Shown: positions 11,266 through 21,692, counted from the stretch's first letter. The stretch is DNA of 64,000 nt from Pseudidiomarina sediminum DSM 21906 (GCF_000423165.1 NZ_AUHL01000006.1:297107-361106); one strand, 5' to 3'. Notes: a model not told the origin generated them from the sequence alone. A program made the numbers and translations.

Positions 11266-12060
11266 ATGAGTTATTTAAAGAAAACATTTGCGATCAGCAT
11301 CATTGCGCTCGCAATTTCTGGATGTACACAAGAAAAACAAGAAGCGTATCCAGTTTCTGAACAGGTGCCGACCGAAGAACAAGCAAAAATGGCTTATGCA
11401 CTGGGTGCATCTGTAGGTACGTTCGTTGGCGGCAACCTTGATGAACAAGATAAAATGGATTTCGTTCTTGATCGTCAATTGGTCATCGCTGGCTTTGTTG
11501 ATTCATTAAAAGACACTTCTAAGTTATCTGATGAAGAAACTGAAGAACTGTTGATGGCCATGCAGAAGCAGTACACCGAATTGAAAACCTCTAAGCTAGG
11601 TGCGGCGTCACAAGCTGAAGGTGATGCTTACCGTGAAGAAAATGCGGCCAAAGACGGCGTGCAAGTGACCGAGTCTGGTTTACAGTACGAAGTGCTTACC
11701 GCAGGTGAAGGTGGTGCGAAACCAACTGCCGAAGACGTGGTTGAAGTGCACTATGAAGGCACCTTGATTGACGGTTCTGTATTCGACAGCTCTGTTGAGC
11801 GTGGCAAACCAGCCGTATTCCCTCTCAACCGCGTGATCGCCGGTTGGACCGAAGGGGTTCAGTTGATGAGCGTAGGTGATAAATACCGTTTCGTTATTCC
11901 ACCTGAACTAGCTTACGGCGATCGTGAAGTGGGTAATGGCGCGATTCCACCAAAATCAACTTTGGTTTTCGAAGTTGAATTGTTGGACATCAAAGAGAAG
12001 CCAGAACAGCCTGCAGCTGATGTCGAAGTTGAAGGCGAAGGCGAAGCGAACCAAGGTTAA
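11266..12060 (+). CDS. fkpA: FKBP-type peptidyl-prolyl isomerase, predicted lipoprotein
   Basis: A 264-aa FkpA-like protein. The N-terminal signal ends in a lipobox (ISGC, Cys20), suggesting a lipid-anchored envelope protein rather than the soluble periplasmic form of E. coli. Residues about 35-125 form the dimerisation domain. The C-terminal FKBP domain (near 140-245) contains [17 protein letters not shown] and the conserved IPPELAYG. An acidic tail rich in Glu/Val follows. It catalyses proline isomerisation and chaperones envelope proteins. The RBS AAAAGGA is just upstream, and a strong terminator follows. Confidence 0.92.
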   Translation: MSYLKKTFAISIIALAISGCTQEKQEAYPVSEQVPTEEQAKMAYALGASVGTFVGGNLDEQDKMDFVLDRQLVIAGFVDSLKDTSKLSDEETEELLMAMQKQYTELKTSKLGAASQAEGDAYREENAAKDGVQVTESGLQYEVLTAGEGGAKPTAEDVVEVHYEGTLIDGSVFDSSVERGKPAVFPLNRVIAGWTEGVQLMSVGDKYRFVIPPELAYGDREVGNGAIPPKSTLVFEVELLDIKEKPEQPAADVEVEGEGEANQG

Positions 12061-12076
12061 GGTGCGCTGCGAGAAA

Positions 12077-12109
12077 CAAAAAAAGCCGCTTGTAGAAGCG
12101 GCTTTTTTT
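12077..12109 (+). terminator. rho-independent terminator after fkpA
   Basis: AGCCGCTT (12084-12091) pairs perfectly with AAGCGGCT (12096-12103) around the loop GTAG. The left arm is preceded by an A run and the right arm followed by a T run, so it may also act for the convergent rsd gene. Confidence 0.92.
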
Positions 12110-12117
12110 ATGGGGTA

Positions 12118-12588
12118 TTAGAGTAACCGGTGCTGCTCAAGCGCGTGGAGCAGTCGATCTTCAAACTCCATCCGTAGCTCTAGCGCCTCACCAAGTGAGG
12201 AGAGCTGCTGATCGAAACCATTGAGCTCTTCACCGTCGTTCAAGTCACCGTATGCGTCGTTGAAATCGAGCGCGATCACTGTTGTGTCACTGATTAGAGG
12301 GAAGACATCTTCAGCCAACTCCTGTGTTGCTTTTGGCGCATCGGTACAGTTTGAGATGATACGGTCGTAGATCTCAAAATGACCTGCGGAAATGTAATCC
12401 ATGAGTAAGCCACAGAAATTACGAATGTCGCGCGTTGCTGGTAGTGCTTGACTGTCGCGCTCATAGGGCGGAAGTCCTGCCAATTTAAAGTAGTCGATCA
12501 GGAGACTTTGGCGTTCATGTAACCAGGTATCAATGGCGGTATGAGCTCCTCCCCATCGCTGCTTCGCTTGTTCTTGTTTCTTCAGCAT
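12118..12588 (-). CDS. rsd: sigma-70 regulator Rsd/AlgQ
   Basis: A 156-aa all-helical protein of the Rsd/AlgQ family, which binds sigma-70 and favours alternative sigma factors in stationary phase. Family stretches are visible: HTAIDTWLHERQSLLIDYFKL is split across residues 22-42, and RDIRNFCGLLMDYISAGHF follows near 60. The ATG at 12588 is chosen because a G-rich site (GGGGGG) lies just upstream; eight further residues are possible. It is divergent from nudC and hemE, the conserved gammaproteobacterial order. Confidence 0.92.
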   Translation of the reverse strand: MLKKQEQAKQRWGGAHTAIDTWLHERQSLLIDYFKLAGLPPYERDSQALPATRDIRNFCGLLMDYISAGHFEIYDRIISNCTDAPKATQELAEDVFPLISDTTVIALDFNDAYGDLNDGEELNGFDQQLSSLGEALELRMEFEDRLLHALEQHRLL

Positions 12589-12678
12589 GGTTGTCCCCCC
12601 TTGTTTGTGCATAGAGTCAATCTTCCGATGATGCTAAGCTAAGGTCAACCGTTTTTATTGCATAGTAAGTGATTCCCT

Positions 12679-13506
12679 ATGACCAAACCTTATCAACGCC
12701 CGTCTGGCGATGAGCCAGCATGGTGGTTTATTTGTTCCGCGGGTGAATTGATTCTCACCGAGCACGCCTTACCCCCACATGGTCGTAAAGATGACCTGCC
12801 GCTGCCAGATATTGATGAGTATCAAGTGGTGTGGTTAGGAGAGTTGCGCGAGCGTAGCTGCTACCTCGTCGTCGCCGATCTCAATGATGATGCGTTCGCA
12901 GCTTTGGGTGACTTCAGTTCGTTGCGTGCGCTGATTGATGCGCAAGATGATGAGCTCTTCATGATGGCAGCACGGGCGAAACAAGTAACCGAGTTTTTGA
13001 CCACCCATCGCTACTGTGGGCGCTGCGGTACGCGGATGCAAGCGGTGGATTGGGAGCTAGCGATGCAATGTCATGCCTGTCAACATCGCTGTTATCCACG
13101 TATTTCGCCGTGCATTATTGTCGCGATTCGAAAGGGAGACCAGATCTTGCTGGCGCGTGGCGAACGCCATCGTCCAGGTTTGTACTCGGTACTCGCGGGC
13201 TTTGTTGAGGCGGGTGAGAATTTGGAACAAACCGTGGCACGTGAAGTCATGGAAGAAGCTGGTATTAAAGTAAAAAACGTCCAGTACCTTTGCAGTCAGC
13301 CGTGGCCGTTTCCAAACTCATTGATGATGGGCTTCACTGCGGAATGGGCCGAAGGTGACCTACACTTTGACCCCTTTGAACTTGAAGATGGTGGTTGGTA
13401 TCGCTTTGATGCGCTGCCAGATATTCCGCAACAGGGAACAATCGCAAATAAATTGATCCATGCCGTAAAAAAGCAAATAGATCGAGAATCAGGTGCGGGA
13501 GACTGA
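12679..13506 (+). CDS. nudC: NAD(+) diphosphatase / NAD-capped RNA decapping Nudix enzyme
   Basis: A 275-aa NudC. A four-cysteine zinc ribbon (Cys113, 116, 131, 134) precedes the Nudix box (Gly174 to Ile196, with REVMEEAG). The NudC-specific motif SQPWPFPNS lies at 206-214. The enzyme hydrolyses NAD(H) to NMN(H) and AMP and removes NAD caps from RNA. All metal-binding glutamates of the Nudix box are present. The gap to hemE is about 50 bases. Confidence 0.96.
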   Translation: MTKPYQRPSGDEPAWWFICSAGELILTEHALPPHGRKDDLPLPDIDEYQVVWLGELRERSCYLVVADLNDDAFAALGDFSSLRALIDAQDDELFMMAARAKQVTEFLTTHRYCGRCGTRMQAVDWELAMQCHACQHRCYPRISPCIIVAIRKGDQILLARGERHRPGLYSVLAGFVEAGENLEQTVAREVMEEAGIKVKNVQYLCSQPWPFPNSLMMGFTAEWAEGDLHFDPFELEDGGWYRFDALPDIPQQGTIANKLIHAVKKQIDRESGAGD

Positions 13507-13557
13507 TAGAATAGCGCGCACTTATTAGCTAGCTGAATTAAGGGTAGTCGAAACACG

Positions 13558-14622
13558 ATGAGTACTTTGCAGAATGATCTCTACTTGCGCGCCTTATTGC
13601 GCGAACCGACCGAACGTACGCCGATTTGGATGATGCGCCAAGCAGGGCGTTATTTACCTGAGTACCGTGCGGTACGTCAGCAAGCCGGGGATTTCATGGC
13701 GTTGTGTAAGAACGCTGAGTTGGCCTGTGAAGTAACCTTACAGCCACTGCGCCGTTTCCCTTTAGATGCGGCAATCTTGTTTTCTGACATCTTGACCATT
13801 CCGGATGCGATGGGGTTAGGGCTTTACTTTGAAGCCGGTGAAGGTCCTAAGTTTGAACGTCCCGTGCGTGATATTAAAGCGATTGAAAAGCTTGGCGTAC
13901 CCGATCCAGAGCAAGAGCTTGGCTATGTGATGAACGCGGTTCGTACCATTCGTCATGAATTACACGGTAAAGTCCCCTTGATTGGCTTTTCGGGGAGCCC
14001 GTGGACGCTGGCGACCTATATGGTCGAAGGTGGCAGCACCAAAAACTTCAGTTTAGTGAAGAAAATGATGTTTGCTGAGCCACAAGCCATGCATTTATTG
14101 CTCGATAAACTGGCTCAGTCGGTCACCAGCTATTTGAACGCGCAGATTGCTGCGGGTGCACAGGCGGTGATGATTTTCGATACTTGGGGTGGGGTGTTGA
14201 GTCCGCGTGACTATCGCGAATTCTCGTTGCGTTATATGCAGCAAATCGTTGACGGCCTTACCCGTGAAGCGGACGGTCGCCGTGTACCGGTCACTTTGTT
14301 TACCAAAAATGGCGGTGCGTGGTTAGCTGATATGGCGGCAACAGGTGTAGATGCGCTTGGGGTTGACTGGACCACTGACCTTGCTGATGCCCGTTCGCGC
14401 GTTGAAGATAAAGTTGCGTTGCAAGGTAACATGGACCCGAGCATGTTGTATGCGTCGCCACAGCGTATTGAAGAAGAAGTCGCTACGATTCTCGCAAGCT
14501 ACGGGCATGGGCATGGCCATATCTTTAACCTTGGTCACGGCATTCATCCAGAAGTCGATCCAGAGCATGCTGGCGCCTTTATTGAGGCTGTACATAAACT
14601 AAGCCCTGCGTATCACCGTTAA
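13558..14622 (+). CDS. hemE: uroporphyrinogen decarboxylase
   Basis: A 354-aa HemE, the family's normal length, which decarboxylates uroporphyrinogen III to coproporphyrinogen III in heme synthesis. The N-terminal signature [16 protein letters not shown] (22-37), the loop with [12 protein letters not shown] near 80-91, [13 protein letters not shown] near 143 and [14 protein letters not shown] near 325 are all intact. The start ATG at 13558 follows a weak AAGGG site. It is downstream of nudC in the same direction, as in many gammaproteobacteria. Confidence 0.97.
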   Translation: MSTLQNDLYLRALLREPTERTPIWMMRQAGRYLPEYRAVRQQAGDFMALCKNAELACEVTLQPLRRFPLDAAILFSDILTIPDAMGLGLYFEAGEGPKFERPVRDIKAIEKLGVPDPEQELGYVMNAVRTIRHELHGKVPLIGFSGSPWTLATYMVEGGSTKNFSLVKKMMFAEPQAMHLLLDKLAQSVTSYLNAQIAAGAQAVMIFDTWGGVLSPRDYREFSLRYMQQIVDGLTREADGRRVPVTLFTKNGGAWLADMAATGVDALGVDWTTDLADARSRVEDKVALQGNMDPSMLYASPQRIEEEVATILASYGHGHGHIFNLGHGIHPEVDPEHAGAFIEAVHKLSPAYHR

Positions 14623-14642
14623 TTTGCGGTAGACCTCAAACT

Positions 14643-14670
14643 ATCGGCGGTAAGCGGTGCTGCCGCCGAT
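14643..14670. repeat. perfect 8-bp inverted repeat between hemE and the RND operon
   Basis: ATCGGCGG (14643-14650) and CCGCCGAT (14663-14670) form a GC-rich hairpin with a 12-base loop, starting 21 bases after hemE stops. There is no T run directly behind it, so it may be a weak terminator, an mRNA 3' stabiliser or an operator for the efflux genes. Confidence 0.5.
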
Positions 14671-14738
14671 GCTCATCACGTTACAATATTGCCCTATTTT
14701 TTCAAATTCCTTAACAAGGGATCTCCGAGGGGCATGTT

Positions 14739-15788
14739 GTGACCAAGCTTTTTAATCCTATTTCACTCGTCGTAGTCCTCCTCGCAGTTGCTGCGGTCTA
14801 CTTTAGTTTTCTCCATACACCAAGCGTTGAAGAACAGCGTCCGCAGCGCGCGGTCCCGGTAAAAGTGACCGAGGTTGTCAAACAACCGTTTCGCGACATT
14901 ATTGAGTCTTTAGCAACCGCCCGCGCCAACGAGTCGGTAATGATTACCGCACAAGCGCAAGATAAAGTTGTCGCGGTTCACTTTGATGACGGTGACACGG
15001 TTGCGACCGGGCAATTACTGGTCGAGCTCGATGCTCGCGAAGAGCAGGCGCGCGTCCAAGAGTTAAAGTTCCGTCTTGCCGAGGCCTCTCGCCAATATCA
15101 ACGCCTACAAGACCTACGCAAGCAAAATGCCGCATCGGCGCAACAAGTTGAAGCACAAGATGTGGTGGTGAAAGAGATTGTCGCCGCCTTAGAAGTTGCG
15201 GAAACCCAGTTGGCGCAAAAGCGAGTACTGGCACCTTTTGATGGCCGTTTAGGTATTCGTCAAGTGAGTCTTGGCTCGTTGGTGACGCCAGGACAGCAAA
15301 TCACCACTTTGGATGACATCACGCCGATCAAACTTGATTTTAATGTACCAGAATTGTTCTTTGCCAGTTTGGCCGTGGGACAAACGGTGACGGCCATCAG
15401 TGGTGCGTATCCAGAGCATGAATTCAAAGGCACCATCCGCAGTATTGATTCTCGTGTAGACCCGGTGACGCGTTCGATTCTGGTGCGCGCGGAAGTTTCC
15501 AATAGTGAAGGGTTGTTGCGTCCAGGAATGTTGCTCCGAGTGCAATTGCTCCGGAGTGTCGATACCGTGATGCAATTGCCTGAACGTGCGATTGTGCCGT
15601 TAGATAGCCGCCATTTTGTCTACGTGTTGAATGACGACAACACGGCGTCACAGCGACAGGTCTCTATTGGACGTCGTCGCCCAGGTATGGTTGAGGTTAT
15701 TGACGGCTTAGAAGTAGGCGAACGTGTGGTAACTGACGGTATTGTGCGGATGCGTGATGGCATTGCTGTGACCGTGAAGGAGGGCTAA
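14739..15788 (+). CDS. RND efflux periplasmic adaptor (membrane fusion protein)
   Basis: A 349-aa HlyD/AcrA-like adaptor linking the inner-membrane RND pump to an outer-membrane channel. One hydrophobic segment at about residues 9-27 serves as a membrane anchor. A lipoyl half-motif (VHFDDGDTVATGQLL near 85-99), a short coiled hairpin near 105-145, the second lipoyl half (LAPFDGRLGIRQVSLG near 165-180) and beta-barrel domains follow. The start is GTG at 14739 behind GAGGGG; a nearby ATG at 14734 runs into a stop. The pump gene starts 4 bases downstream. No TolC gene or regulator is adjacent. Confidence 0.93.
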   Translation: MTKLFNPISLVVVLLAVAAVYFSFLHTPSVEEQRPQRAVPVKVTEVVKQPFRDIIESLATARANESVMITAQAQDKVVAVHFDDGDTVATGQLLVELDAREEQARVQELKFRLAEASRQYQRLQDLRKQNAASAQQVEAQDVVVKEIVAALEVAETQLAQKRVLAPFDGRLGIRQVSLGSLVTPGQQITTLDDITPIKLDFNVPELFFASLAVGQTVTAISGAYPEHEFKGTIRSIDSRVDPVTRSILVRAEVSNSEGLLRPGMLLRVQLLRSVDTVMQLPERAIVPLDSRHFVYVLNDDNTASQRQVSIGRRRPGMVEVIDGLEVGERVVTDGIVRMRDGIAVTVKEG

Positions 15789-15791
15789 GTC

Positions 15792-18700
15792 ATGTTGCTC
15801 TCAGATGTCTCGGTAAAACGTCCGGTTTTTGCCACGGTTATTAATATCTTACTGATTGTTTTTGGGATTGTTTGCTTCAGCATGTTGCCGTTGCGTGAAT
15901 ACCCAGATATCGACCCACCCATTGTCTCGATCAGTACCAGCTATCCTGGCGCTTCGGCAGAAATTGTGGAAACGCAAATTACGCAAATTATCGAAGACCG
16001 TATCAGTGGTATTGAGGGCATTAAAAATATCAGCTCTAGCAGTCGCAACGGACGCTCATGGATCTCGATTGAGTTTACCCTTGATCGTGATGTTGATGCT
16101 GCTGCAAACGATGTGCGTGACCGTGTCTCACGAGTTTTGGATAACCTTCCGGAACAAGTTGATCCGCCGGAAGTGTCAAAAGCCAACTCTGATGAGTCGA
16201 CGGTGGTTTGGTACAACCTACGTAGCGAGAACTTAAACATTCTCGAGCTGACCGATTATGCCGATCGTTACATCGTCGACCGCTTGTCTGTGGTCGATGG
16301 CGTCGCACGAGTGAACCTTGGCGGCGAACGTCGTTATGCGATGCGGGTGTGGCTTGACCGTGACGCCATGGCCGCCCGTGGCATTACCGTGACCGATATC
16401 GAACAGCGCTTGCGCGCCGAAAACGTCGAGCTGCCAGCCGGTGAGGTCGAGTCGGTTGACCGTGAGTTTAGTGTGCGCGTGGCGCGCACCTATCTGACGC
16501 CGGAGCAGTTTAAGTTACTCAGTATCAGCCGTGGGGATAACGGTCAGTTGATTCGTTTAGGAGATATTGCTCGCGTCGAAATGGGCTCCGAAGACGACAA
16601 AACTGAGTTCCGCGGTAATGGTATTAACATGATTGGTATCGGCGTGATCAAGCAGTCGAAAGCCAACACCCTCGAAGTGGTGGAGAATGTTCGACGGGAA
16701 ATCGAGAACATTCAACGTACGTTGCCTGAGTCGATGTTTATTGTGCCAAGTTATGACTCGTCAATTTTCATTAAAGGTTCGATTGATGAGGTTTATAACA
16801 CCTTAATTATTGCAATGGCGTTGGTGGTCGTTGTCATTTATCTGTTCCTCGGCAACATTCGCGCAACGCTGATTCCTGCCCTGACAGTGCCGGTCGCCAT
16901 TATTGCATCTTACATCGCCCTTTTTGCCATGGGTTTCTCGGTCAACTTGCTGACCTTGTTAGCCTTGGTACTGGCGATTGGTCTGGTGGTCGATGACTCG
17001 ATTGTGGTACTGGAAAATATTTATCGCCGCGTTGAAGCTGGTGAACCGCCTTTGCTCGCTGCTTATCGTGGTGCGCGCGAGGTCGGTTTTGCGGTTGTGG
17101 CGACCACCTTAGTGCTGATTTCGGTGTTTGTGCCGTTGGCGTTTCTAGACGGCAATATTGGTCAGTTGTTTACTGAGTTTGCCTTAGCGATTGCAGCGGC
17201 AGTGCTCTGTTCAAGTTTGGCGGCGCTGACCTTATCGCCGATGCTAAGCTCGAAAATTTTACAGCGCCGTGAACGCACCAGCCGTTTTGGGATTGCCGTG
17301 GATCGTTTCTTCAACCGTGTTGAAACAGGGTATGGGCGTTGGCTCAAGCGAACGATGGCGTATCCTTGGCTGGCGGTCGTGTTGGTGGTATTGGCGGGTA
17401 CTTTGTCGTACAGCTTATTAAAGCTTGTGCCACAAGAATTTGTGCCGCCGGAAGACCGTGGCACTTTCTTTGTCATGGTACGGAGCGCCGAAGGTGCCAG
17501 TTTTGAGTCAAATGCCGCACATATGCGTGAAATTGAAGCGCTCTTGTTGCCCTACCTCGATGAAGGCAAGATTGACCGCTTATTGATTCGCTCACCGGGC
17601 TGGGGCAGTTCAGCGGGGGTTGCGATTGTCGGTGCGGTACCATTTGCCGAGCGCGATTGGAGCACCTTCACCTTAATGGATGAAGTTAGTCAAAAACTCA
17701 ACCAAGTTGCAGGTGTACGCGGCTTTGCGTTTATGCGTAGTGGTATTTCTGGGGGGAACGGCCGGCCCGTGCAATTTGTGTTGCAGGGCAATACGTATGA
17801 ACAGCTTGCCGCGTATCGCGACATCGTGATTGAAGAGGCGAGTAAGAACCCTAATTTGTTAGAGCTTGATAGCGATTTCAAAGAGACCTTGCCACAGCTG
17901 CTGATTCGTATTGATCAAACGCGTGCTGCCGACCTTGGCGTGTCGGTGGGGGACATTGGCCGTACGCTGGAAACCATGCTTGGCGAGCGGCGGGTTACCA
18001 CCTACCTCGATCGTGGTGAAGAGTACGATGTTATTTTGGAAGGTGAACGTTCGGATTATCGTGATCCCTCTGCGATTGACCAGATCTATGTGCGTTCAGA
18101 TGCGACAGGGCAACTGATTCCATTGTCGAATTTGGTAACCATTGAGGAGCGCGCGACGTCTGGCGTGTTAAACCGCTACAACCGGATGCGTAGTGTCACC
18201 ATTGAGGCGAATTTAGCGGAAGGCTACTCCCTCGGTGATGCTTTGGCGTATTTAGAAACCATTGTGCATGAGAAGCTGCCTGAAGACGTGTCGATTGATT
18301 ACAAAGGTGAGTCGCAGCTGTACCAAGAAAGTGGTAACTCAGTCATTTTTGTCTTCATTTTGGCATTACTGGTGGCGTATTTGGTGTTGGCTGCGCAGTT
18401 TGAGAGTTTTATTCATCCCTTGGTGATCATGCTAATGGTGCCGGTGGCGATTCTAGGTGCGGCAATAGGGCTCTACTTTACCGACTTAACGCTCAATATT
18501 TATAGCCAAATTGGTATCGTGATGCTGATTGGCTTGGCGGCGAAGAACGGTATTCTGATTGTGGAGTTTGCCAACCAGTTACGCGACGCCGGTTACAGCT
18601 TCGATGACGCGGTTAGTAAAGCGTCACAACAACGTTTACGCCCTATCGTGATGACGGCGTTTACTACCTTGATGAGCTCGCTGCCGTTGATTTTAGGGTC

Positions 18701-18899
18701 AGGTCCTGGTGCGGAAAGTCGGATGGTGATTGGTACGGTGATCTTCTGCGGTGTTGCACTATCGGCATTCTTAACGATGTTCGTGATCCCCGCGCTGTAT
18801 TCGGTACTGGCACGCAACACCACGTCGCCGATGGCACTCACGCATGAGCTTGATGCCTTAGCGGCACAGCATCCGACACGGCAAGAGGAACCGCATTAG
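15792..18899 (+). CDS. RND multidrug efflux permease (HAE-1 family)
   Basis: A 1035-aa inner-membrane proton-driven exporter of the AcrB/MexF type, the normal length for the family. It opens with LSDVSVKRPVFATV, has two large periplasmic loops and twelve membrane segments. The paired aspartates of the proton relay are in TM4 (GLVVDDSIVVLENI near 397-410). Conserved segments near the second half include LTLNIYSQIGIVMLIGLAAKN (split in two, near 895-915). Substrates cannot be read from sequence. The last four bases overlap the convergent phosphodiesterase gene. Confidence 0.95.
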   Translation: MLLSDVSVKRPVFATVINILLIVFGIVCFSMLPLREYPDIDPPIVSISTSYPGASAEIVETQITQIIEDRISGIEGIKNISSSSRNGRSWISIEFTLDRDVDAAANDVRDRVSRVLDNLPEQVDPPEVSKANSDESTVVWYNLRSENLNILELTDYADRYIVDRLSVVDGVARVNLGGERRYAMRVWLDRDAMAARGITVTDIEQRLRAENVELPAGEVESVDREFSVRVARTYLTPEQFKLLSISRGDNGQLIRLGDIARVEMGSEDDKTEFRGNGINMIGIGVIKQSKANTLEVVENVRREIENIQRTLPESMFIVPSYDSSIFIKGSIDEVYNTLIIAMALVVVVIYLFLGNIRATLIPALTVPVAIIASYIALFAMGFSVNLLTLLALVLAIGLVVDDSIVVLENIYRRVEAGEPPLLAAYRGAREVGFAVVATTLVLISVFVPLAFLDGNIGQLFTEFALAIAAAVLCSSLAALTLSPMLSSKILQRRERTSRFGIAVDRFFNRVETGYGRWLKRTMAYPWLAVVLVVLAGTLSYSLLKLVPQEFVPPEDRGTFFVMVRSAEGASFESNAAHMREIEALLLPYLDEGKIDRLLIRSPGWGSSAGVAIVGAVPFAERDWSTFTLMDEVSQKLNQVAGVRGFAFMRSGISGGNGRPVQFVLQGNTYEQLAAYRDIVIEEASKNPNLLELDSDFKETLPQLLIRIDQTRAADLGVSVGDIGRTLETMLGERRVTTYLDRGEEYDVILEGERSDYRDPSAIDQIYVRSDATGQLIPLSNLVTIEERATSGVLNRYNRMRSVTIEANLAEGYSLGDALAYLETIVHEKLPEDVSIDYKGESQLYQESGNSVIFVFILALLVAYLVLAAQFESFIHPLVIMLMVPVAILGAAIGLYFTDLTLNIYSQIGIVMLIGLAAKNGILIVEFANQLRDAGYSFDDAVSKASQQRLRPIVMTAFTTLMSSLPLILGSGPGAESRMVIGTVIFCGVALSAFLTMFVIPALYSVLARNTTSPMALTHELDALAAQHPTRQEEPH

Positions 18900-19624
18900 T
18901 CGATAGGATAAAGTTCTTGGGGCGCCATTGGGCGCCCTTTGAGTATATTGCGCGCAGCCGCAGGGTGATTACAAAAAATCCCATCAACTCCCATGGCATC
19001 GAGCTCAAGAATATCTTCGGGCTCATCGACGGTAAACACAAAGACCTTTAAACCACGTTGATGTGCGTCGTCGACAAAGGCTTGGGTCACAAAATCGACG
19101 TCGATATGTACTGACCATGCGTTGAGCTGGGCAGCAAAGGCTGCATAATCGAGCGGGCAAGCGGTAGTGAGTGCGCCGAGGTATTGTGCGGGATGATCGT
19201 CCTTAAGTTGCTTTAACCAGTGATGATTAAAGCTTGAGACCAGCAGTTGCTCATTGCGAAAACCATGTGCCGTGACAGCATGACGTAAATGACGTGTGAG
19301 CCCGCGCGTGATATCTGCGCCTTTGAGTTCAATATTGACCAAACAACGCCCGGCAATAAACGCTAGCGCCTCATCGAGCGTTGGTACTGGCTGCTGACCA
19401 AAGACTTTTAACTTGCGAACTTGCGCCAAAGTCAGGTCTTGTAAGCGTCCTGGATGGGCTGTTAAACGGGTAAGATAACGGTCGTGGAAGACAATCCACT
19501 CGTCTTGCAGGGGGTAAATATCAAGTTCGATGCCATCCGCGCCAGCATCGAGCGCCCGACCAAAAGCACTCAGGGTATTTTCTGGTGCTTCAAAACTGGC
19601 GCCGCGATGGGCAAGGATGAGCAT
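18896..19624 (-). CDS. ugpQ: glycerophosphodiester phosphodiesterase
   Basis: A 242-aa cytosolic GDPD of the UgpQ type that hydrolyses deacylated phospholipids to glycerol 3-phosphate and an alcohol. Catalytic and metal residues are visible: HRGA and PENT (residues 6-17), the ELDI pair near 35 and VFHDRYLTRLT near 46. There is no signal peptide. It lies 15 bases after psd on the same strand, so phospholipid synthesis and turnover genes are adjacent. The alternative name glpQ belongs to longer periplasmic forms. Confidence 0.9.
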   Translation of the reverse strand: MLILAHRGASFEAPENTLSAFGRALDAGADGIELDIYPLQDEWIVFHDRYLTRLTAHPGRLQDLTLAQVRKLKVFGQQPVPTLDEALAFIAGRCLVNIELKGADITRGLTRHLRHAVTAHGFRNEQLLVSSFNHHWLKQLKDDHPAQYLGALTTACPLDYAAFAAQLNAWSVHIDVDFVTQAFVDDAHQRGLKVFVFTVDEPEDILELDAMGVDGIFCNHPAAARNILKGRPMAPQELYPID

Positions 19625-19638
19625 GCCGTGGGCCTTAC

Positions 19639-20508
19639 TTAATCGTCGATCTCACCAAGTATTTCACCCATCCGTGTGACGCTACCTGGTTCAAGATCAT
19701 CATCAAAATCGATGGCATCTTCTGGAAAGGTCAGAACGACCGTGGAGCCGAGTTTAAAGTGGCCCATCTCTTCGCCTTTCTTCAGTTGGATCGCGTTATC
19801 ACCCGACGCTGGATAATCCCAACTATGCACATGTGCACCCGTTGGAGGCGTCACAGTGCCAGCCCAGACAGTACCGATGCTTGCGACAATAGTGGCACCG
19901 ACGAGCACCATCGCGAAGCGGCCGAACTCACCGTCGAAAATCGCGACAACGCGCTCGTTACGGGCAAAAAGGTTGGGCACATTGGCTGCCGTCAGAGGGT
20001 TCACAGAAAAGAGGTCACCAGGAACGTAAATCATCTTCCGCAAGGTGCCATCGCACGGCATATGAATGCGGTGGTAGTCTTTGGGTGCCAAGTAAATGGT
20101 GGCGAACTTACCATTCCGGAACGGGTGGGCGTCACGCGGGTCACCGCCGAGCAACTCAGTCAGGCTATAGTCGTGGCCTTTGGCTTGGAAGATACGTCCG
20201 TCATCAATGTTACCGAGCTGGCTCACCGCGCCATCAACCGGGTGTGCGAGTTGATCGTCGTCTTGCGCCAACATGGGGCGTAATCCTGGTTTTAGGTAGC
20301 GCGTGAAAAACTCATTAAAGGTTTTATAAGCTTTAGGACTTTCGTGTAGTGCTTCGCTCATATCGATTTTATAGGTGCGGATAAACCAGCGGATAAACAG
20401 CTGGGTAAACCAGCCTGCACGTGCCGCGGCAAACTTACCGACCAAACGCGATAACGCGTGTTTAGGGGTAAGGTACTGCGCCTTAATTTTTACGTCGTCC
20501 CAATTCAC
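19639..20508 (-). CDS. psd: phosphatidylserine decarboxylase proenzyme
   Basis: A 289-aa proenzyme that self-cleaves to a beta chain and a pyruvoyl alpha chain and makes phosphatidylethanolamine at the membrane. The cleavage motif LGST is present (Gly254/Ser255), as are the charge-relay segments HPVDGAVS near 90 and [11 protein letters not shown] near 145. The gene overlaps the end of rsgA by four bases, so translation is probably coupled. The order rsgA-psd, divergent from orn, is conserved across gammaproteobacteria. Confidence 0.96.
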   Translation of the reverse strand: MNWDDVKIKAQYLTPKHALSRLVGKFAAARAGWFTQLFIRWFIRTYKIDMSEALHESPKAYKTFNEFFTRYLKPGLRPMLAQDDDQLAHPVDGAVSQLGNIDDGRIFQAKGHDYSLTELLGGDPRDAHPFRNGKFATIYLAPKDYHRIHMPCDGTLRKMIYVPGDLFSVNPLTAANVPNLFARNERVVAIFDGEFGRFAMVLVGATIVASIGTVWAGTVTPPTGAHVHSWDYPASGDNAIQLKKGEEMGHFKLGSTVVLTFPEDAIDFDDDLEPGSVTRMGEILGEIDD

Positions 20509-21569
20509 TTTTTACTACCTCGTGGTATCGCTCGTGATGGCTTGTTACTTGCCATTGATTCTATGATCTTGTGGAAATTGTACAACCGAAGTGTGTGTAA
20601 ATCACCTGATTCTGCTGCGTCTTGTAGCGCGCAACCGGGGTCTTGAGGCTGATGTTTACAATCACGGAATTTACATTGGCCGAGGAACGGACGGAAATCG
20701 GTATAGCACCACGCTACTCGGCTTTCTTCCAAGTGCCATAAGGCAAACTCACGAATCCCTGGCGAGTCGATCAGGTAACCGCCCTGTGGCAACGGGTATC
20801 GGGTTGCCACCGTGGTGGTATGCTGACCCAAACCTGAATTGGTAGAAATGGCACCAACATCTGCATTAATGTTTGGCAACAGCGCATTCACTAGCGACGA
20901 TTTTCCTACGCCTGATTGTCCTACCACAATAGAGACATGATCTTGCAATAAGGTCTGAATGCTATCCAAACCACCTTGGGTGGTCGCGCTGACCATCAGT
21001 ACTTGGTAGCCGATGTCGCGATACATCGCTAGCGTGGTCGTGATGTCATGCTGGACTTCTTCAGGTTGTTCGGCAAGCAGATCGGCTTTATTTAAGACGA
21101 TAATGGGGGTAATCCCAATATCTTCACAGGCGACAATATAACGGTCAATAATTTGACTGGAAAACGCAGGTAGGACACTGGAAACTACCAAAATTTGATC
21201 GATATTGGCCGCAACGGGCTTAATACCATCGTAGTAGTCAGGGCGGCTGAGGAGTGACTGGCGCTCTTGGACCGCTTCGATGACACCTTGCTCACCTTGT
21301 TCCAGTTGGTTCACAAAACGCCGCCAGACCACATGGTCGCCGCAGACTAAACTTTCGATACTACGACGAATATGGCAGCGGAAAGGCTGATCATCTGCGC
21401 TCGCGACAATTGCGTGCTGACCAAAACGACTCACAATAACGCCGGTTTCTGCAGCGGCTAAGTTGGCATCATCAATCTCTGCGGCAATCTCGACTTGCTG
21501 CAGACGTTTTTGCTGATTAGCGCGCACGCGCCGTAGCTGGCCTTTGTTTAGTTTCCTATGTTTCCCCAC
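20505..21569 (-). CDS. rsgA: ribosome small subunit-dependent GTPase A
   Basis: A circularly permuted GTPase of about 354 aa that helps late 30S assembly. An OB fold comes first, then G4 (NKAD near 180), G1/P-loop [10 protein letters not shown] near 223, G3 (DSPG near 278) and a C-terminal zinc knuckle CKFRDCKH...C. The start chosen is GTG at 21569, with AAGGAG just before it. It gives an N-terminus aligned with the KLSKGQ-type opening of E. coli RsgA. An ATG at 21629 would add 20 residues without a binding site. Confidence 0.94.
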   Translation of the reverse strand: MGKHRKLNKGQLRRVRANQQKRLQQVEIAAEIDDANLAAAETGVIVSRFGQHAIVASADDQPFRCHIRRSIESLVCGDHVVWRRFVNQLEQGEQGVIEAVQERQSLLSRPDYYDGIKPVAANIDQILVVSSVLPAFSSQIIDRYIVACEDIGITPIIVLNKADLLAEQPEEVQHDITTTLAMYRDIGYQVLMVSATTQGGLDSIQTLLQDHVSIVVGQSGVGKSSLVNALLPNINADVGAISTNSGLGQHTTTVATRYPLPQGGYLIDSPGIREFALWHLEESRVAWCYTDFRPFLGQCKFRDCKHQPQDPGCALQDAAESGDLHTLRLYNFHKIIESMASNKPSRAIPRGSKK

Positions 21570-21692
21570 AGGGCTCCTTACTTCAATCACGCGATGGTCT
21601 CGTCTGTATTCTACAATATTCTGCGCCATGAGTTGTGTCTAAGCGTCGAATTTCGCACAATAGGTCTAAATTTCTAGGTAAAGGCAGTGAAC

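Noticed and set aside
19759-20283. 174-codon open frame on the plus strand opposite psd
   Set aside because: The minus-strand psd is complete and conserved; the antisense frame has no family features or RBS.
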